DNA of 64,000 nt from Ancylomarina sp. DW003 (GTDB lineage Bacteria; Bacteroidota; Bacteroidia; Bacteroidales; Marinifilaceae), in assembly GCF_029029505.1 (NCBI RefSeq), contig NZ_JAKJSD010000001.1:310001-374000 (forward strand), written 5' to 3'. This document shows, piece by piece, positions 1 through 8,249 of this stretch. Position 1 is the stretch's first letter. Each line of letters starts with the position of its first letter. The position numbers were made by a program, and so were the translations under genes. The notes below the pieces were generated by a model. It ran no database searches. It had not been told where the DNA came from and saw only the letters and a list, made by a program, of their open reading frames with translations.

Positions 1-18
1 CAAGTCGTTAAAATAAAC

Positions 19-59
19 AAAAAATAGCTAAGTTGTCAATTTCCATTGACAACTTAGCT
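19..59 (-). terminator. Rho-independent terminator of ftsH
   Basis: A perfect 14-bp stem (26-39 pairing with 46-59, arm AGCTAAGTTGTCAA) encloses a 6-base loop. Read on the minus strand it is followed by a T-run (the A-run at 19-24), and it lies just beyond the ftsH stop. It should end the rsfS-ftsH transcript. Confidence 0.85.
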
Positions 60-83
60 TTAATAAATATCTCATTCAAAGAA

Positions 84-2132
84 TTAAACAGCCTTAGAGT
101 TGTTCTCTTCTTCTGATGTATCGTCCTTATCAGGAGTTTCGGTAGGAAGGATTTTAGCATCCTCTATTTCTTTGGCGCCAAAATTTCTCTTTCCAAATAT
201 AGCTTCCAAATCTTCACTAAAGATCACTTCACGCTCCAATAGCAACTGACTCACTTTCTCGTGACCTTCCATATTGTCTTTAAGAACTTGTTTAGCTCTC
301 TCGTAAGAAGCTTCAATCATTTCTTTAACTTCTTTATCGATAAGTTCTGCAGTTTTCTCACTGTATGGCTTAGAAAAACCATAATCAGATTGTCCAGATG
401 AATCGTAGTAACTTACGTTACCTACTTTTTCACTCATTCCAAAGATCGACACCATAGCCATTGCTTGCTTGGTTACTTTCTCCAGATCATTTTGAGCTCC
501 AGTAGAAATTTTACCGAAAATCAATTCCTCAGCAGCACGCCCACCAAGAGCAGAACACATTTCATCAAGCATTTGCTCTTTAGTCGTAATACTTCTTTCC
601 TCTGGCAAATACCATGCAGCTCCAAGAGCTTTTCCTCGAGGAACAATAGTTACCTTCACCAATGGGTGAGCATATTCTAACAACCAGGATATGGTTGCAT
701 GACCAGCCTCATGATAAGCAATTGTTTTCTTTTCAGTAATTGAAATAATCTTATTTTTCTTCTCCAAACCTCCAATGATACGGTCAACTGCATCAAGGAA
801 ATCTTGTTTTTGAATAACATTTTTCTTCTTACGAGCAGCAATCAAAGCAGATTCATTACAAACATTAGCAATATCAGCTCCAGAGAAACCTGGTGTTTGC
901 TTAGCTAAGAATTCGCTCTTTACTGATTCGTCAAGTTTTAAAGGACGAAGATGTACATTAAAAATCTCTTCACGCTCATTTAAATCTGGTAACTCAACAT
1001 GAATCTGACGGTCGAAACGACCAGCTCGCATCAATGCTCTATCCAAAATATCAGCACGGTTAGTTGCTGCCAGAATGATAACACCAGAATTGGTATCAAA
1101 ACCATCCATTTCAGTTAATAACTGATTTAAGGTATTTTCACGCTCATCGTTAGCACCCATATTAGGATTCTTACCTCTGGCACGACCAATAGCATCAATC
1201 TCATCAATAAAAATGATACATGGTGATTTCTCCTTAGCTTGCTTAAACAAGTCACGAACACGACTTGCACCAACACCTACAAACATCTCAACAAAGTCAG
1301 AACCTGACATACTAAAGAAAGGTACATGAGCTTCACCTGCTACGGCTTTTGCCAAAAGAGTTTTACCTGTTCCCGGAGGGCCTACAAGCAATGCTCCTTT
1401 CGGAATCTTACCTCCTAATTTTGTATAGTTTTCAGGATGCTTAAGAAATTCTACGATTTCCTCAACCTCTTGTTTAGCCTCAGCCAAACCAGCAACATCC
1501 TTAAAGTTTGTTTTAATATCAGATTCCTTATCAAAAACTTTCGCCTTTGATTTACCAACATTAAAAATATTTCCACCACCAGCACCACCGCCAGCACCTT
1601 TGCTCATTCGCTTAAATACGAAGAACCAAATGGCCAAAATGATAAGAATTGGGAAAATGAAACCAAGAATATCACCAAAGTAATCCTTGTGATCGGTATA
1701 TTTTACAGCCACACGATCGGCCTCAGGCATTGAATCCTGAGCCTTTTCAAGATTCTTCTCGAAATTCTCAATTGAACCAATTGTAAAGAAATAATGCGGT
1801 CCTGATTTTGATGGAGAATCGAATGAATTAGAGAATAAATCCGGATACTTATCCAAATTCGCATCCTTGATATAAACATTTACATTACCAAGGTTACGAA
1901 CGATCTCTATTTTCTCAACATCATGATTACGTAACATTTCAACCTTTACCTTATGCCAGCTTGTTTCCTTAGGATTTTGCTGATAAGTAAAATATTGAAT
2001 GGCTAAAAACGATAAAGCTATAATTCCATAAATCCAATAAGCATTAAACTTAGGAGCTTTCATCATATTAGTAGGTCCCTTTCCTTTCTTATTGTTAGGA
2101 GGAGGTGTGTTAGGCATTTTCTTATCTGTCAT
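84..2132 (-). CDS. ftsH: ATP-dependent zinc metalloprotease FtsH
   Basis: This is a membrane-anchored AAA+ protease that degrades misfolded and regulatory membrane and cytosolic proteins. At 682 aa it is of usual length for the family. Two membrane segments (about residues 32-49 and 155-173) flank a periplasmic region. A glycine-rich linker leads to the AAA+ domain, with Walker A GPPGTGKT near residue 250, Walker B IIFIDEID, and a second-region-of-homology arginine stretch (RAGRFDRQ). The zinc-binding HEAGH motif near residue 473 identifies the M41 peptidase domain. The C-terminus is acidic and of low complexity. It lies 29 nt downstream of rsfS on the same strand, so the two are probably cotranscribed, and a strong hairpin terminator follows. 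Identification is secure. Confidence 0.97.
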   Translation of the reverse strand: MTDKKMPNTPPPNNKKGKGPTNMMKAPKFNAYWIYGIIALSFLAIQYFTYQQNPKETSWHKVKVEMLRNHDVEKIEIVRNLGNVNVYIKDANLDKYPDLFSNSFDSPSKSGPHYFFTIGSIENFEKNLEKAQDSMPEADRVAVKYTDHKDYFGDILGFIFPILIILAIWFFVFKRMSKGAGGGAGGGNIFNVGKSKAKVFDKESDIKTNFKDVAGLAEAKQEVEEIVEFLKHPENYTKLGGKIPKGALLVGPPGTGKTLLAKAVAGEAHVPFFSMSGSDFVEMFVGVGASRVRDLFKQAKEKSPCIIFIDEIDAIGRARGKNPNMGANDERENTLNQLLTEMDGFDTNSGVIILAATNRADILDRALMRAGRFDRQIHVELPDLNEREEIFNVHLRPLKLDESVKSEFLAKQTPGFSGADIANVCNESALIAARKKKNVIQKQDFLDAVDRIIGGLEKKNKIISITEKKTIAYHEAGHATISWLLEYAHPLVKVTIVPRGKALGAAWYLPEERSITTKEQMLDEMCSALGGRAAEELIFGKISTGAQNDLEKVTKQAMAMVSIFGMSEKVGNVSYYDSSGQSDYGFSKPYSEKTAELIDKEVKEMIEASYERAKQVLKDNMEGHEKVSQLLLEREVIFSEDLEAIFGKRNFGAKEIEDAKILPTETPDKDDTSEEENNSKAV

Positions 2133-2161
2133 TATATTTTGTATAATTCTATTTTTACTGA

Positions 2162-2536
2162 TTAAAGAACTTCTGGAACACGAGTGATTTTGGCATCAGC
2201 CCACAGCTGTTCCAATTGATAAAAATCGCGATATTCTTTCTGAAAAATGTGAACAACAACATTGGCATAATCTAAAAGAATCCACTGTGCATTCTGATGA
2301 CCTTCCTTTTTCCACACTTTTTCCTTCAATTTTTCTAGTGTTTCATTTTGAACATTATCAGCAAGTGAAGAAACATGAGTATTTGAAGTTCCATTACAAA
2401 TTACAAAATACTTACATACAGCACCACTTACATTTTTTAAATCAACACTTACAATTTCAACAGCCTTCAATGCTTTTAAGGCTTCAATAATCGTATCGAC
2501 TAATTTTTCTGGTGAAAGTTCTGTTTTTTTGGTCAT
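2162..2536 (-). CDS. rsfS: Ribosomal silencing factor RsfS (Iojap/RsfA family)
   Basis: RsfS binds ribosomal protein uL14 on the 50S subunit and blocks subunit joining during nutrient limitation. The 124-aa protein shows the family core: an N-terminal helix starting near SPEKLVDTIIEALKALKA, the FVICNGTSNTHVSSLADNV stretch, then a segment around GHQNAQWILLDYANVVVHIF and the terminal YRDFYQLEQLW motif. Length is normal. It is the first gene of a two-gene run with ftsH, an arrangement common in Bacteroidota. A TATCTTTG -7-type box lies about 19 nt upstream of the ATG. Confidence 0.93.
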   Translation of the reverse strand: MTKKTELSPEKLVDTIIEALKALKAVEIVSVDLKNVSGAVCKYFVICNGTSNTHVSSLADNVQNETLEKLKEKVWKKEGHQNAQWILLDYANVVVHIFQKEYRDFYQLEQLWADAKITRVPEVL

Positions 2537-2554
2537 ATATTAATTTTAATCTTA

Positions 2555-2562
2555 CAAAGATA
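2555..2562 (-). promoter_or_regulatory. Bacteroidota -7 box (TATCTTTG) upstream of rsfS
   Basis: On the minus strand this reads TATCTTTG, an exact match to the Bacteroidota TAnnTTTG -7 element, ending 19 nt before the rsfS ATG. No clear TTTG -33 element is seen at the expected distance, so the call rests on one box and its position. Confidence 0.5.
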
Positions 2563-2658
2563 ATTTTTTTTTAAGTCTATAATAATAAAGCAATCCCTAG
2601 ATTTTAGTCAAATGAATAAAAAAGGAGTTTCAAGTCTTAGAAATTGAAATCTTACCCT

Positions 2659-2666
2659 TAATTTTG
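2659..2666 (+). promoter_or_regulatory. Bacteroidota -7 box (TAATTTTG) upstream of birA
   Basis: TAATTTTG matches the TAnnTTTG -7 consensus and ends 26 nt before the birA ATG, giving a short leader. No convincing -33 TTTG is visible. Confidence 0.5.
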
Positions 2667-2692
2667 TCATCATATCTAATTTAAACCAGATT

Positions 2693-3442
2693 ATGCCAAA
2701 TTTATTTCTTCCTAACCAAATTATTCGAGTCGAACAATTAGATTCTACCAATTTATATGCTCTTCAATTGATAAAAGATACCAATCCGTCAGGAGGAACT
2801 GTCGTTATGGCATTAAACCAGACAGAAGGCCGCGGACAGCAAGCAAATACTTGGGAAAGTGAAAGTGGCAAAAACCTTACCATTAGTCTTATACTTCGCC
2901 CGGAGTTCATTTTAGCGCAAGATCAATTTCAGGTTTCTATGATTATTTCTCTAGGTGTTAAAGATTACCTAAGTTCTTATATTGAGAATGTTTCGGTAAA
3001 ATGGCCCAACGACATTTATGTTGGAGATAAAAAGATTGCAGGTATTTTAATTGAACAATCGATAATGGGGACTCACCTGTCACATTCGGTATGCGGTCTA
3101 GGATTAAATATTAATCAAGAGAAATTTGTTTCGGATGCTCCCAACCCTATTTCTTTGAACATGTTGACAAACGAAATATACAATATAGAAGAAGAGCTAA
3201 GCAAGATTTTAGCTTCAATTGAAAATCGTTATCTGCAGGTGCAGAAGGGGAACGCTTTACAGTTAGAAAAAGATTACCTCAAAGCTCTTTATTGGATAAA
3301 TGAGATTCGTACTTTCAAGGATGAAGATGATGAGTTTGAAGGTAAAATTGTTGGAATTTCAGAATTTGGACAACTACAAATTGAAGATGAAGATAAGGAT
3401 ATAAGAATCTTTAATTTTAAAGAGGTGAGCTTTGTAAGATAG
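2693..3442 (+). CDS. birA: Biotin--[acetyl-CoA-carboxylase] ligase
   Basis: This enzyme adenylates biotin and transfers it to a lysine of biotin carboxyl carrier proteins. The 249-aa protein has the biotin-binding glycine-rich loop GRGQQANTWES at about residues 44-54 and the KWPNDI motif near residue 104, followed by KIAGILIE. The C-terminal small domain contains GIVGIS-like strands. It has no N-terminal helix-turn-helix domain, so it should be a monofunctional ligase rather than the bifunctional biotin repressor of enterobacteria. It is divergent from rsfS and convergent with the TonB receptor gene. Confidence 0.94.
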   Translation: MPNLFLPNQIIRVEQLDSTNLYALQLIKDTNPSGGTVVMALNQTEGRGQQANTWESESGKNLTISLILRPEFILAQDQFQVSMIISLGVKDYLSSYIENVSVKWPNDIYVGDKKIAGILIEQSIMGTHLSHSVCGLGLNINQEKFVSDAPNPISLNMLTNEIYNIEEELSKILASIENRYLQVQKGNALQLEKDYLKALYWINEIRTFKDEDDEFEGKIVGISEFGQLQIEDEDKDIRIFNFKEVSFVR

Positions 3443-3450
3443 CCCACCTC
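3422..3450. terminator. Hairpin between convergent birA and the TonB receptor gene
   Basis: Arms GAGGTGAGCT (3422-3431) and AGCCCACCTC (3441-3450) pair with one mismatch around a 9-base loop. The hairpin overlaps the birA stop codon. T-runs are weak on both sides, so termination strength is uncertain, but its place between converging genes supports a shared terminator. Confidence 0.5.
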
Positions 3451-3458
3451 AATATATT

Positions 3459-5759
3459 CTATAGTTTAAATGCAAGTTTCACATTAATACTTCTACCAGG
3501 ATTATAAAATCCTAATGGCTTTAAGCTAGATAAATGATCAGTATAGGTCTTATCAAATAAATTGCTTACCCCTGCAATAAGATTTGTTCTTACTTTCCCT
3601 AAAGTAAACGATGTTCCTGTATTTATAGAGAACAAATGATATGATAAGGTTTTACTTTCAAACAGAGCAGGCTTGTTCTGCTCAAATGCATACTTCCATT
3701 CAACGTTCACAAAAGGATCTTTTAAAAAATTATTTCCCTTACAAAAGAATTTCAAACTCGTGTTTAGTTTGTGTTGTGGTATAAAAGGTAATCTCCCTCC
3801 CAAATCTTGTTTTGCAATTACCATAGAATAATCCGTGTGGACTTTTAAAAAGCTAACAGGCACAATATTAATAGATACCTCTCCACCATACAACTTGGCA
3901 TCTTGTTGATTATATGCATACACGAATCCATCTCCTTCCGGCGCCAATTCCGTGGTTGGTGATAAATATATGAAATCATACACTTTATTATAGAAAAGTG
4001 AAAAATCGATATTATGATCGTGAGTGTGATAGTGCACGCCTAAATCTGCTTCTAAACTTTTTTGAGGATCCAAGCTGGTATTTCCTTCTTCAAATCTGTT
4101 ACCATGCAAACCATGCTGTGAAAGTTCAGCCAAATTAGGTACCCGGTATCCTGTTGCAAAGTTTGTTCTCATGAGTAGAGATTCAGACACATGAAAAGTT
4201 GCTCCTAATGAAGCATTAAAATTATCAAACCTGCGGTTTATATGAACCATTTCCTCTTCATGGTGTTCTCCTTCTTCCTCATGATGTTCTTCTTCATGTT
4301 CCTCTTCAGGTTCTCCGTGAGAATGTCCACCCGTTTCTTGTTCCGGAACATACAAAGATCTATGATCATAACGCAAACCAATTTGAAAATCTACATGATG
4401 AACTTCCTTTTTAAGTAATGTAAAAAGCGAAAAATCATCAATTTTAGAATTCGGAACTATCCTGTTGGGAGCTTCCTGGTTTTTATTTGATTGATGCATT
4501 CCTTGCAAGCCGATAAGAAACTCTGTATTTTCTCCAGTTGGGAAATACAGCTTACTATCGTAGGTAAGTGTTTTTAAATCCATATCTACCAAACGAAAAA
4601 AAGTAGAATTAGGGTCTCCCTTTAATTGTCTGTTATTGAATTGATATGCAGCATTTAGCTCCAATTTATAATTCCCAAGAAATAACCTGTTTCTGGAAGA
4701 AATCAAATGTTGTGTTAAATCCTGAAACCAATAATGATTTTTTCTTTTTCCAGAACTAACCACTTCCAAAGATTCACCATTGGTCATACCAAGTTGTGGT
4801 TGTAAATAATCATAGTACACTTTAAAGCTTCCATAATCTTTAATCATCCCTAAACCTAATTGTAATCCTTTCGAATTGAAACGGCTATTTGGAACAAAAT
4901 CACCATTCCCATCTTTATAATCTTTATGTGATTGTTGATTTGCTCTAAGCATCCAAAACCAATTATTAGATGATGACTTTACTCCAACATTGTAATTTTG
5001 CCCTTGCGATACAGAATGATATTCGCTGGAAATATCGGCTTGAGTTGTATTTGCCGGGGCTGGCTTTTCGCGTAGAATATTAATTACTCCACCCATTGCA
5101 TCTGATCCATATAGTAATGACGCAGGTCCTTTAATTACCTCAACATGATCTGCTCCTTGCCCATTAATTAGAAATGGATGATCGGTAGAAAACTGGAAGT
5201 TTTCTAAACGAACACCATTATTAAGAAAAACAATATTATTTAAAGATAAACCTCTAATTACCGGGGTGCTAATACCAGGACTACGTGAAATTATATCAAC
5301 ACCAGGTATGGTAGAAAGTTTTTCACCAATAGAAGGGTAAACCAATTGTTCGAGTTTATTTTTGTTTAATACTGATATTTTTATTGAATTTTCGTGTTGC
5401 GCAGATGGAAAACCACCAGAAACCACAACATCTTGTGTTGTCACAGAAGTGAATCGTAATCCCACATTAAGCACATTGTTTGTAGTTTCAATCTGTTTAG
5501 TTTCAATAATTGATTCGTACCCGATAAAAGAAAATTGTATCGTTAATTTCCCTTCTGGAAGATGCTCCAATGTATATGATCCATCTTTATTGGTTACTGT
5601 TCCTTTTTGCAATTCCGGTATAAATACACTCACCCCCGGCAGAGGTGTTCCTTCTTTTTCATCCTGTACAATTCCACTTAATTTGTTGTTTACTGTTTCA
5701 GTAGATGCAAAAGTACTTGTAGGCAATAACAATAGTATTGCCAGAAAATATCTTATCAT
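3459..5759 (-). CDS. TonB-dependent outer-membrane receptor with His/Glu-rich loop, probably metal uptake
   Basis: The 766-aa protein begins with a signal peptide (residues 1-18). A CarboxypepD_reg-like beta-sandwich follows (about 26-110), then a plug domain (about 115-230, ending with GPASLLYGSDAMGGVINI), then a 22-strand-type barrel ending in the terminal aromatic/hydrophobic strand VKLAFKL. A predicted extracellular loop at about residues 473-505 is packed with His, Glu and Asp (pattern GGHSHGEPEEEHEEEHHEEE). Such loops are known in zinc receptors of the ZnuD type, so a divalent metal (zinc or copper) substrate is likely but not proven. The gene lies downstream of a small His/Cys-rich membrane-anchored protein on the same strand (97-nt gap). 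The pair looks like a metal-acquisition unit. Confidence 0.85.
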   Translation of the reverse strand: MIRYFLAILLLLPTSTFASTETVNNKLSGIVQDEKEGTPLPGVSVFIPELQKGTVTNKDGSYTLEHLPEGKLTIQFSFIGYESIIETKQIETTNNVLNVGLRFTSVTTQDVVVSGGFPSAQHENSIKISVLNKNKLEQLVYPSIGEKLSTIPGVDIISRSPGISTPVIRGLSLNNIVFLNNGVRLENFQFSTDHPFLINGQGADHVEVIKGPASLLYGSDAMGGVINILREKPAPANTTQADISSEYHSVSQGQNYNVGVKSSSNNWFWMLRANQQSHKDYKDGNGDFVPNSRFNSKGLQLGLGMIKDYGSFKVYYDYLQPQLGMTNGESLEVVSSGKRKNHYWFQDLTQHLISSRNRLFLGNYKLELNAAYQFNNRQLKGDPNSTFFRLVDMDLKTLTYDSKLYFPTGENTEFLIGLQGMHQSNKNQEAPNRIVPNSKIDDFSLFTLLKKEVHHVDFQIGLRYDHRSLYVPEQETGGHSHGEPEEEHEEEHHEEEGEHHEEEMVHINRRFDNFNASLGATFHVSESLLMRTNFATGYRVPNLAELSQHGLHGNRFEEGNTSLDPQKSLEADLGVHYHTHDHNIDFSLFYNKVYDFIYLSPTTELAPEGDGFVYAYNQQDAKLYGGEVSINIVPVSFLKVHTDYSMVIAKQDLGGRLPFIPQHKLNTSLKFFCKGNNFLKDPFVNVEWKYAFEQNKPALFESKTLSYHLFSINTGTSFTLGKVRTNLIAGVSNLFDKTYTDHLSSLKPLGFYNPGRSINVKLAFKL

Positions 5760-5856
5760 GATAAAATCAGAGTTAGTTAAATTATTTTAAAATTATATGC
5801 ACAGGCAATTCAATGAACTTCTTACAAAGTCATTAATTTGTACATATGTGATTTTA

Positions 5857-6192
5857 TTATATTTCCGATAATTTAACTGACTCAGGCGGAGCCCGTAAGC
5901 AAAAGTAGTATCTTAACTTTGACTTTAATTTTTCTGTTTGTTCTACTTTATGTGAAAGAAGATTGATACTAACAACTGATGGAATATGAATATTTTCAGC
6001 AGAAGTAAAAAAGAAATAATCAAAGTCCTGAATTTCACAAATATCAGTCAAGTCAGATTCTTGGTGAGAACAAGAATGACAATGATGTTCGTGATTTGGG
6101 AACATCATGTGATGAGTCTTAATCACTATTGGCAATACAAATGCCAAAGTGATTAGAAAAGAAAGTGCTCTATGCTTATTATTTAGACTCAT
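5857..6192 (-). CDS. Small His/Cys-rich membrane-anchored protein next to the TonB receptor
   Basis: This 111-aa protein was not identified with certainty. It has one N-terminal hydrophobic segment (about residues 10-24). A cluster of possible metal ligands follows: HH, NHEHHCHSCSHQ, then DICEIQDFDYFFF. It ends with a basic stretch and a YFCLRAPP motif. Small proteins of this build are often found beside TonB receptors in Bacteroidota. A role in presenting or sensing a metal in the periplasm is inference from composition and context. A well-formed promoter lies so close to the ATG that the transcript would have almost no leader. Confidence 0.7.
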   Translation of the reverse strand: MSLNNKHRALSFLITLAFVLPIVIKTHHMMFPNHEHHCHSCSHQESDLTDICEIQDFDYFFFTSAENIHIPSVVSINLLSHKVEQTEKLKSKLRYYFCLRAPPESVKLSEI

Positions 6193-6198
6193 TCAAAA

Positions 6199-6229
6199 CA
6201 AAGCTATTCAAAATTTGGGAGGGTACAAA
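6199..6229 (-). promoter_or_regulatory. Full Bacteroidota promoter (TTTG-N19-TAGCTTTG) for the His/Cys protein gene
   Basis: On the minus strand the -33 box TTTG (complement of 6226-6229) is followed after 19 bases by TAGCTTTG (complement of 6199-6206). This is a complete match to the Bacteroidota consensus. The ATG at 6192 is only 6 nt beyond the -7 box, so the mRNA should be leaderless or nearly so. The promoter partly overlaps the hairpin at 6228-6259. Confidence 0.6.
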
Positions 6230-6259
6230 AAAAGCTGTCGATTTTTCAACAGCTTTTTT
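6228..6259 (-). terminator. Rho-independent terminator after the SRPBCC gene
   Basis: AAAAAAGCTGT (6228-6238) pairs with ACAGCTTTTTT (6249-6259) around a 10-base loop. The A/T flanks give a U-tract in either direction. It lies just past the stop of the minus-strand SRPBCC gene and insulates the next gene's promoter. Confidence 0.75.
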
Positions 6260-6272
6260 CTCAATACTTTTT

Positions 6273-6770
6273 CTATTCTATATTCTGAAGATTTTGATAA
6301 GGAATCTGAGTCATTCCTTCTGCAAGTTGATTGATTCCTTTTTCAAGTTTCTTTTTCAACATCATCTTCATCATGGCATTCAACTCTGCATGCACAGTCA
6401 AACGAACCTTTGTTTCATATGGTCCTTGTTCAATCAGTTGAATCCAAAAGTAAAATTCGAAAGGGCTACGACCGTAGCCTGTCAATTTTAAAGATTTATT
6501 TTTTTCCTTTTCAACAAACTGTAAACCCGCTTCACCAAAACCTTTAATTACAAAAGAACAATTGTCTTCAGTAGCTTCCCAATGCTCAATTTGATCCTTG
6601 AAATTCATCTTTTTATTAGTTTGCTCCTCTATTTTAGCTTGTACTTCAGGATTCTCTGAAGCCAACTCAAATACCTTAGCAATTTTTCTAAAATCAGATA
6701 AAAAGGAATAAATACTATTCACATGATTTGGAATAATCTTGATATCACTTACAATCTTTGTTGTTGACAT
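6273..6770 (-). CDS. SRPBCC (START-like) family protein
   Basis: The 165-aa protein has the layout of a small START/Bet v1-like fold: an N-terminal strand (STTKIVSDIKIIPNHVNSIY), helices, a run of antiparallel strands, and a long C-terminal helix (MMKMMLKKKLEKGINQLAEG). These folds bind hydrophobic ligands, but neither ligand nor process can be read here. I chose the ATG at 6770 over a longer frame reaching 6806. The shorter start gives a sensible first strand and an AAAGAGAA stretch upstream, and the longer one would begin inside the pyrE terminator hairpin. It follows pyrE on the same strand, a neighbourhood seen in other Bacteroidota. Confidence 0.8.
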   Translation of the reverse strand: MSTTKIVSDIKIIPNHVNSIYSFLSDFRKIAKVFELASENPEVQAKIEEQTNKKMNFKDQIEHWEATEDNCSFVIKGFGEAGLQFVEKEKNKSLKLTGYGRSPFEFYFWIQLIEQGPYETKVRLTVHAELNAMMKMMLKKKLEKGINQLAEGMTQIPYQNLQNIE

Positions 6771-6790
6771 ATACTTTCTCTTTAGAATAC

Positions 6791-6822
6791 AAAAGAGGGT
6801 GCCCAATAATAAGACACTCTCT
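6791..6822 (-). terminator. Hairpin after pyrE
   Basis: AGAGGGTG (6794-6801) pairs with CACTCTCT (6815-6822). On the minus strand the stem has one mismatch and is followed by TTTT. It sits between pyrE and the SRPBCC gene and may partly separate their expression. Confidence 0.55.
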
Positions 6823-6858
6823 TTCGCTTTATTTTTTATTCGCTACTTATAGCTTTTA

Positions 6859-7491
6859 TTATTTTCTCCAGTTTGCCGGATCTTTGCGCCATTCTTTCAA
6901 CTGAGCTACATCTTCTGCTTTTACATAGCCAATTTCCTGTGCACAGTCAATCATTGTATTGTAATCGCTCAAAGTATCAACAACACAGTTTGCATTTGTA
7001 AAATTATCCTCAGCAGTTTGGAATCCGTACGTGAAAATTGCTAACATCCCCATTACATTACATTCTGCTTCGCGAAGTGCTTGAACAGCTTTCAACGAAG
7101 ATCCGCCTGTTGAAATCAAATCTTCAATAACAACAACTTTTTGTCCAGCTTTTAAATCACCTTCAATCATATTAGTCATTCCGTGAGCTTTGGCAGCAGA
7201 ACGAATATAAACCATAGGTAAATTCAACTCATCAGCAACCAATGCACCTAAAGCGATTGCTCCGGTAGCAACACCTGCAATAACTTCAACATCCGGATAT
7301 TTAGCTAAAACAGCCTTTGCAAAAGCTTTTTTAATATCAGTTCTAACTGCTGGGTACGATAAAGTTTTACGATTATCACAGTAAATTGGCGACTTCCATC
7401 CCGAAGCCCAAGTGAATGGGTTTGTAGGTTCTAGCTTAATTGCTTTTATTTGCAAAAGGTATTCAGCGATTTGTTTTGCAGTACTTTGCAT
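6859..7491 (-). CDS. pyrE: Orotate phosphoribosyltransferase
   Basis: PyrE makes orotidine 5'-monophosphate from orotate and PRPP in de novo pyrimidine synthesis. The 210-aa protein has the PRPP-binding motif VVVIEDLISTGGSS in its second half. The N-terminal region contains WASGWKSPIYCDNR, typical of the orotate-binding hood. Length is normal. It is divergent from the Nudix gene at 7619 and followed by the SRPBCC gene. Confidence 0.96.
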   Translation of the reverse strand: MQSTAKQIAEYLLQIKAIKLEPTNPFTWASGWKSPIYCDNRKTLSYPAVRTDIKKAFAKAVLAKYPDVEVIAGVATGAIALGALVADELNLPMVYIRSAAKAHGMTNMIEGDLKAGQKVVVIEDLISTGGSSLKAVQALREAECNVMGMLAIFTYGFQTAEDNFTNANCVVDTLSDYNTMIDCAQEIGYVKAEDVAQLKEWRKDPANWRK

Positions 7492-7618
7492 AGGACTATT
7501 GGATTAAATGGTTCGATAAATATGAATTGATTAAACAAAATTGGTGTAATACTCAAGCATATACCACAGTAGTACAAACTTTTACATGACAAATTCCTTA
7601 ATCTGAAATCATCCGCAA

Positions 7619-8230
7619 ATGTATAAAGTATTTTTTAAAGATCGTGCAATTTTCTTAGGCGATAAGACTGAAAGTATGAATTTTCGATGTCTGGTTTACC
7701 TGTGGACAGAAGGTGAAAATCTTGAAGACATTGTTTCAGACTTCGAAGAAGATGAAAACAAAGAAGCTTTATTTTTCGCCGCTGAAGATGTGGAAGCTCT
7801 TTTCTCAGAATTTAAACATCAATTTAAGTATATAGAAGCTGCCGGGGGATTAGTTTTTAATAAGAAAGATGAGATTCTCGCTATTCATCGATTAGGGAAA
7901 TGGGATTTACCCAAAGGGAAAGTTGAAGATGGCGAAACTGTGAAAGAAGCTGCCTTACGAGAAGTTGAAGAAGAATGCGGTATCAGTAATCTCGAATTAT
8001 CCGATGAACTTGAATCGACTTATCACACCTATTGGATGAATAATAAATGGATGCTTAAACGTAGTTATTGGTTTAAGATGAATTATTCCGGTAACGAAAA
8101 ACTGGTTCCACAAACCGAAGAGGATATTGAGCAAGTGAGTTGGATATCGATAAATCAGCTTGATGAATTTAAGGCAAACACCTATGCTTCCATTCTCGAA
8201 GTCATTAAAGAATTAAAGGAAGTTATCTAA
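7619..8230 (+). CDS. Nudix hydrolase
   Basis: The 203-aa protein has a perfect Nudix box (GX5EX7REUXEEXGU) beginning at GKVEDGETVKEAALREVEEE, about residues 101-123. It sits after the FNKKDEILAIHRLGKWDLPKG strand-loop region typical of the fold. An N-terminal extension of about 75 residues rich in Glu and Asp has no recognised motif. The family cleaves nucleoside diphosphates linked to another moiety, and the substrate cannot be predicted from the box. It is a single gene, divergent from pyrE and convergent with the gene ending at 8250. Confidence 0.9.
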   Translation: MYKVFFKDRAIFLGDKTESMNFRCLVYLWTEGENLEDIVSDFEEDENKEALFFAAEDVEALFSEFKHQFKYIEAAGGLVFNKKDEILAIHRLGKWDLPKGKVEDGETVKEAALREVEEECGISNLELSDELESTYHTYWMNNKWMLKRSYWFKMNYSGNEKLVPQTEEDIEQVSWISINQLDEFKANTYASILEVIKELKEVI

Positions 8231-8249
8231 TACTACAAGGCTCTTTATT

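Noticed and set aside
6771-6806. Longer N-terminus for the SRPBCC protein
   Set aside because: The extension lies inside the pyrE terminator hairpin and adds residues that do not fit the first strand of the fold.
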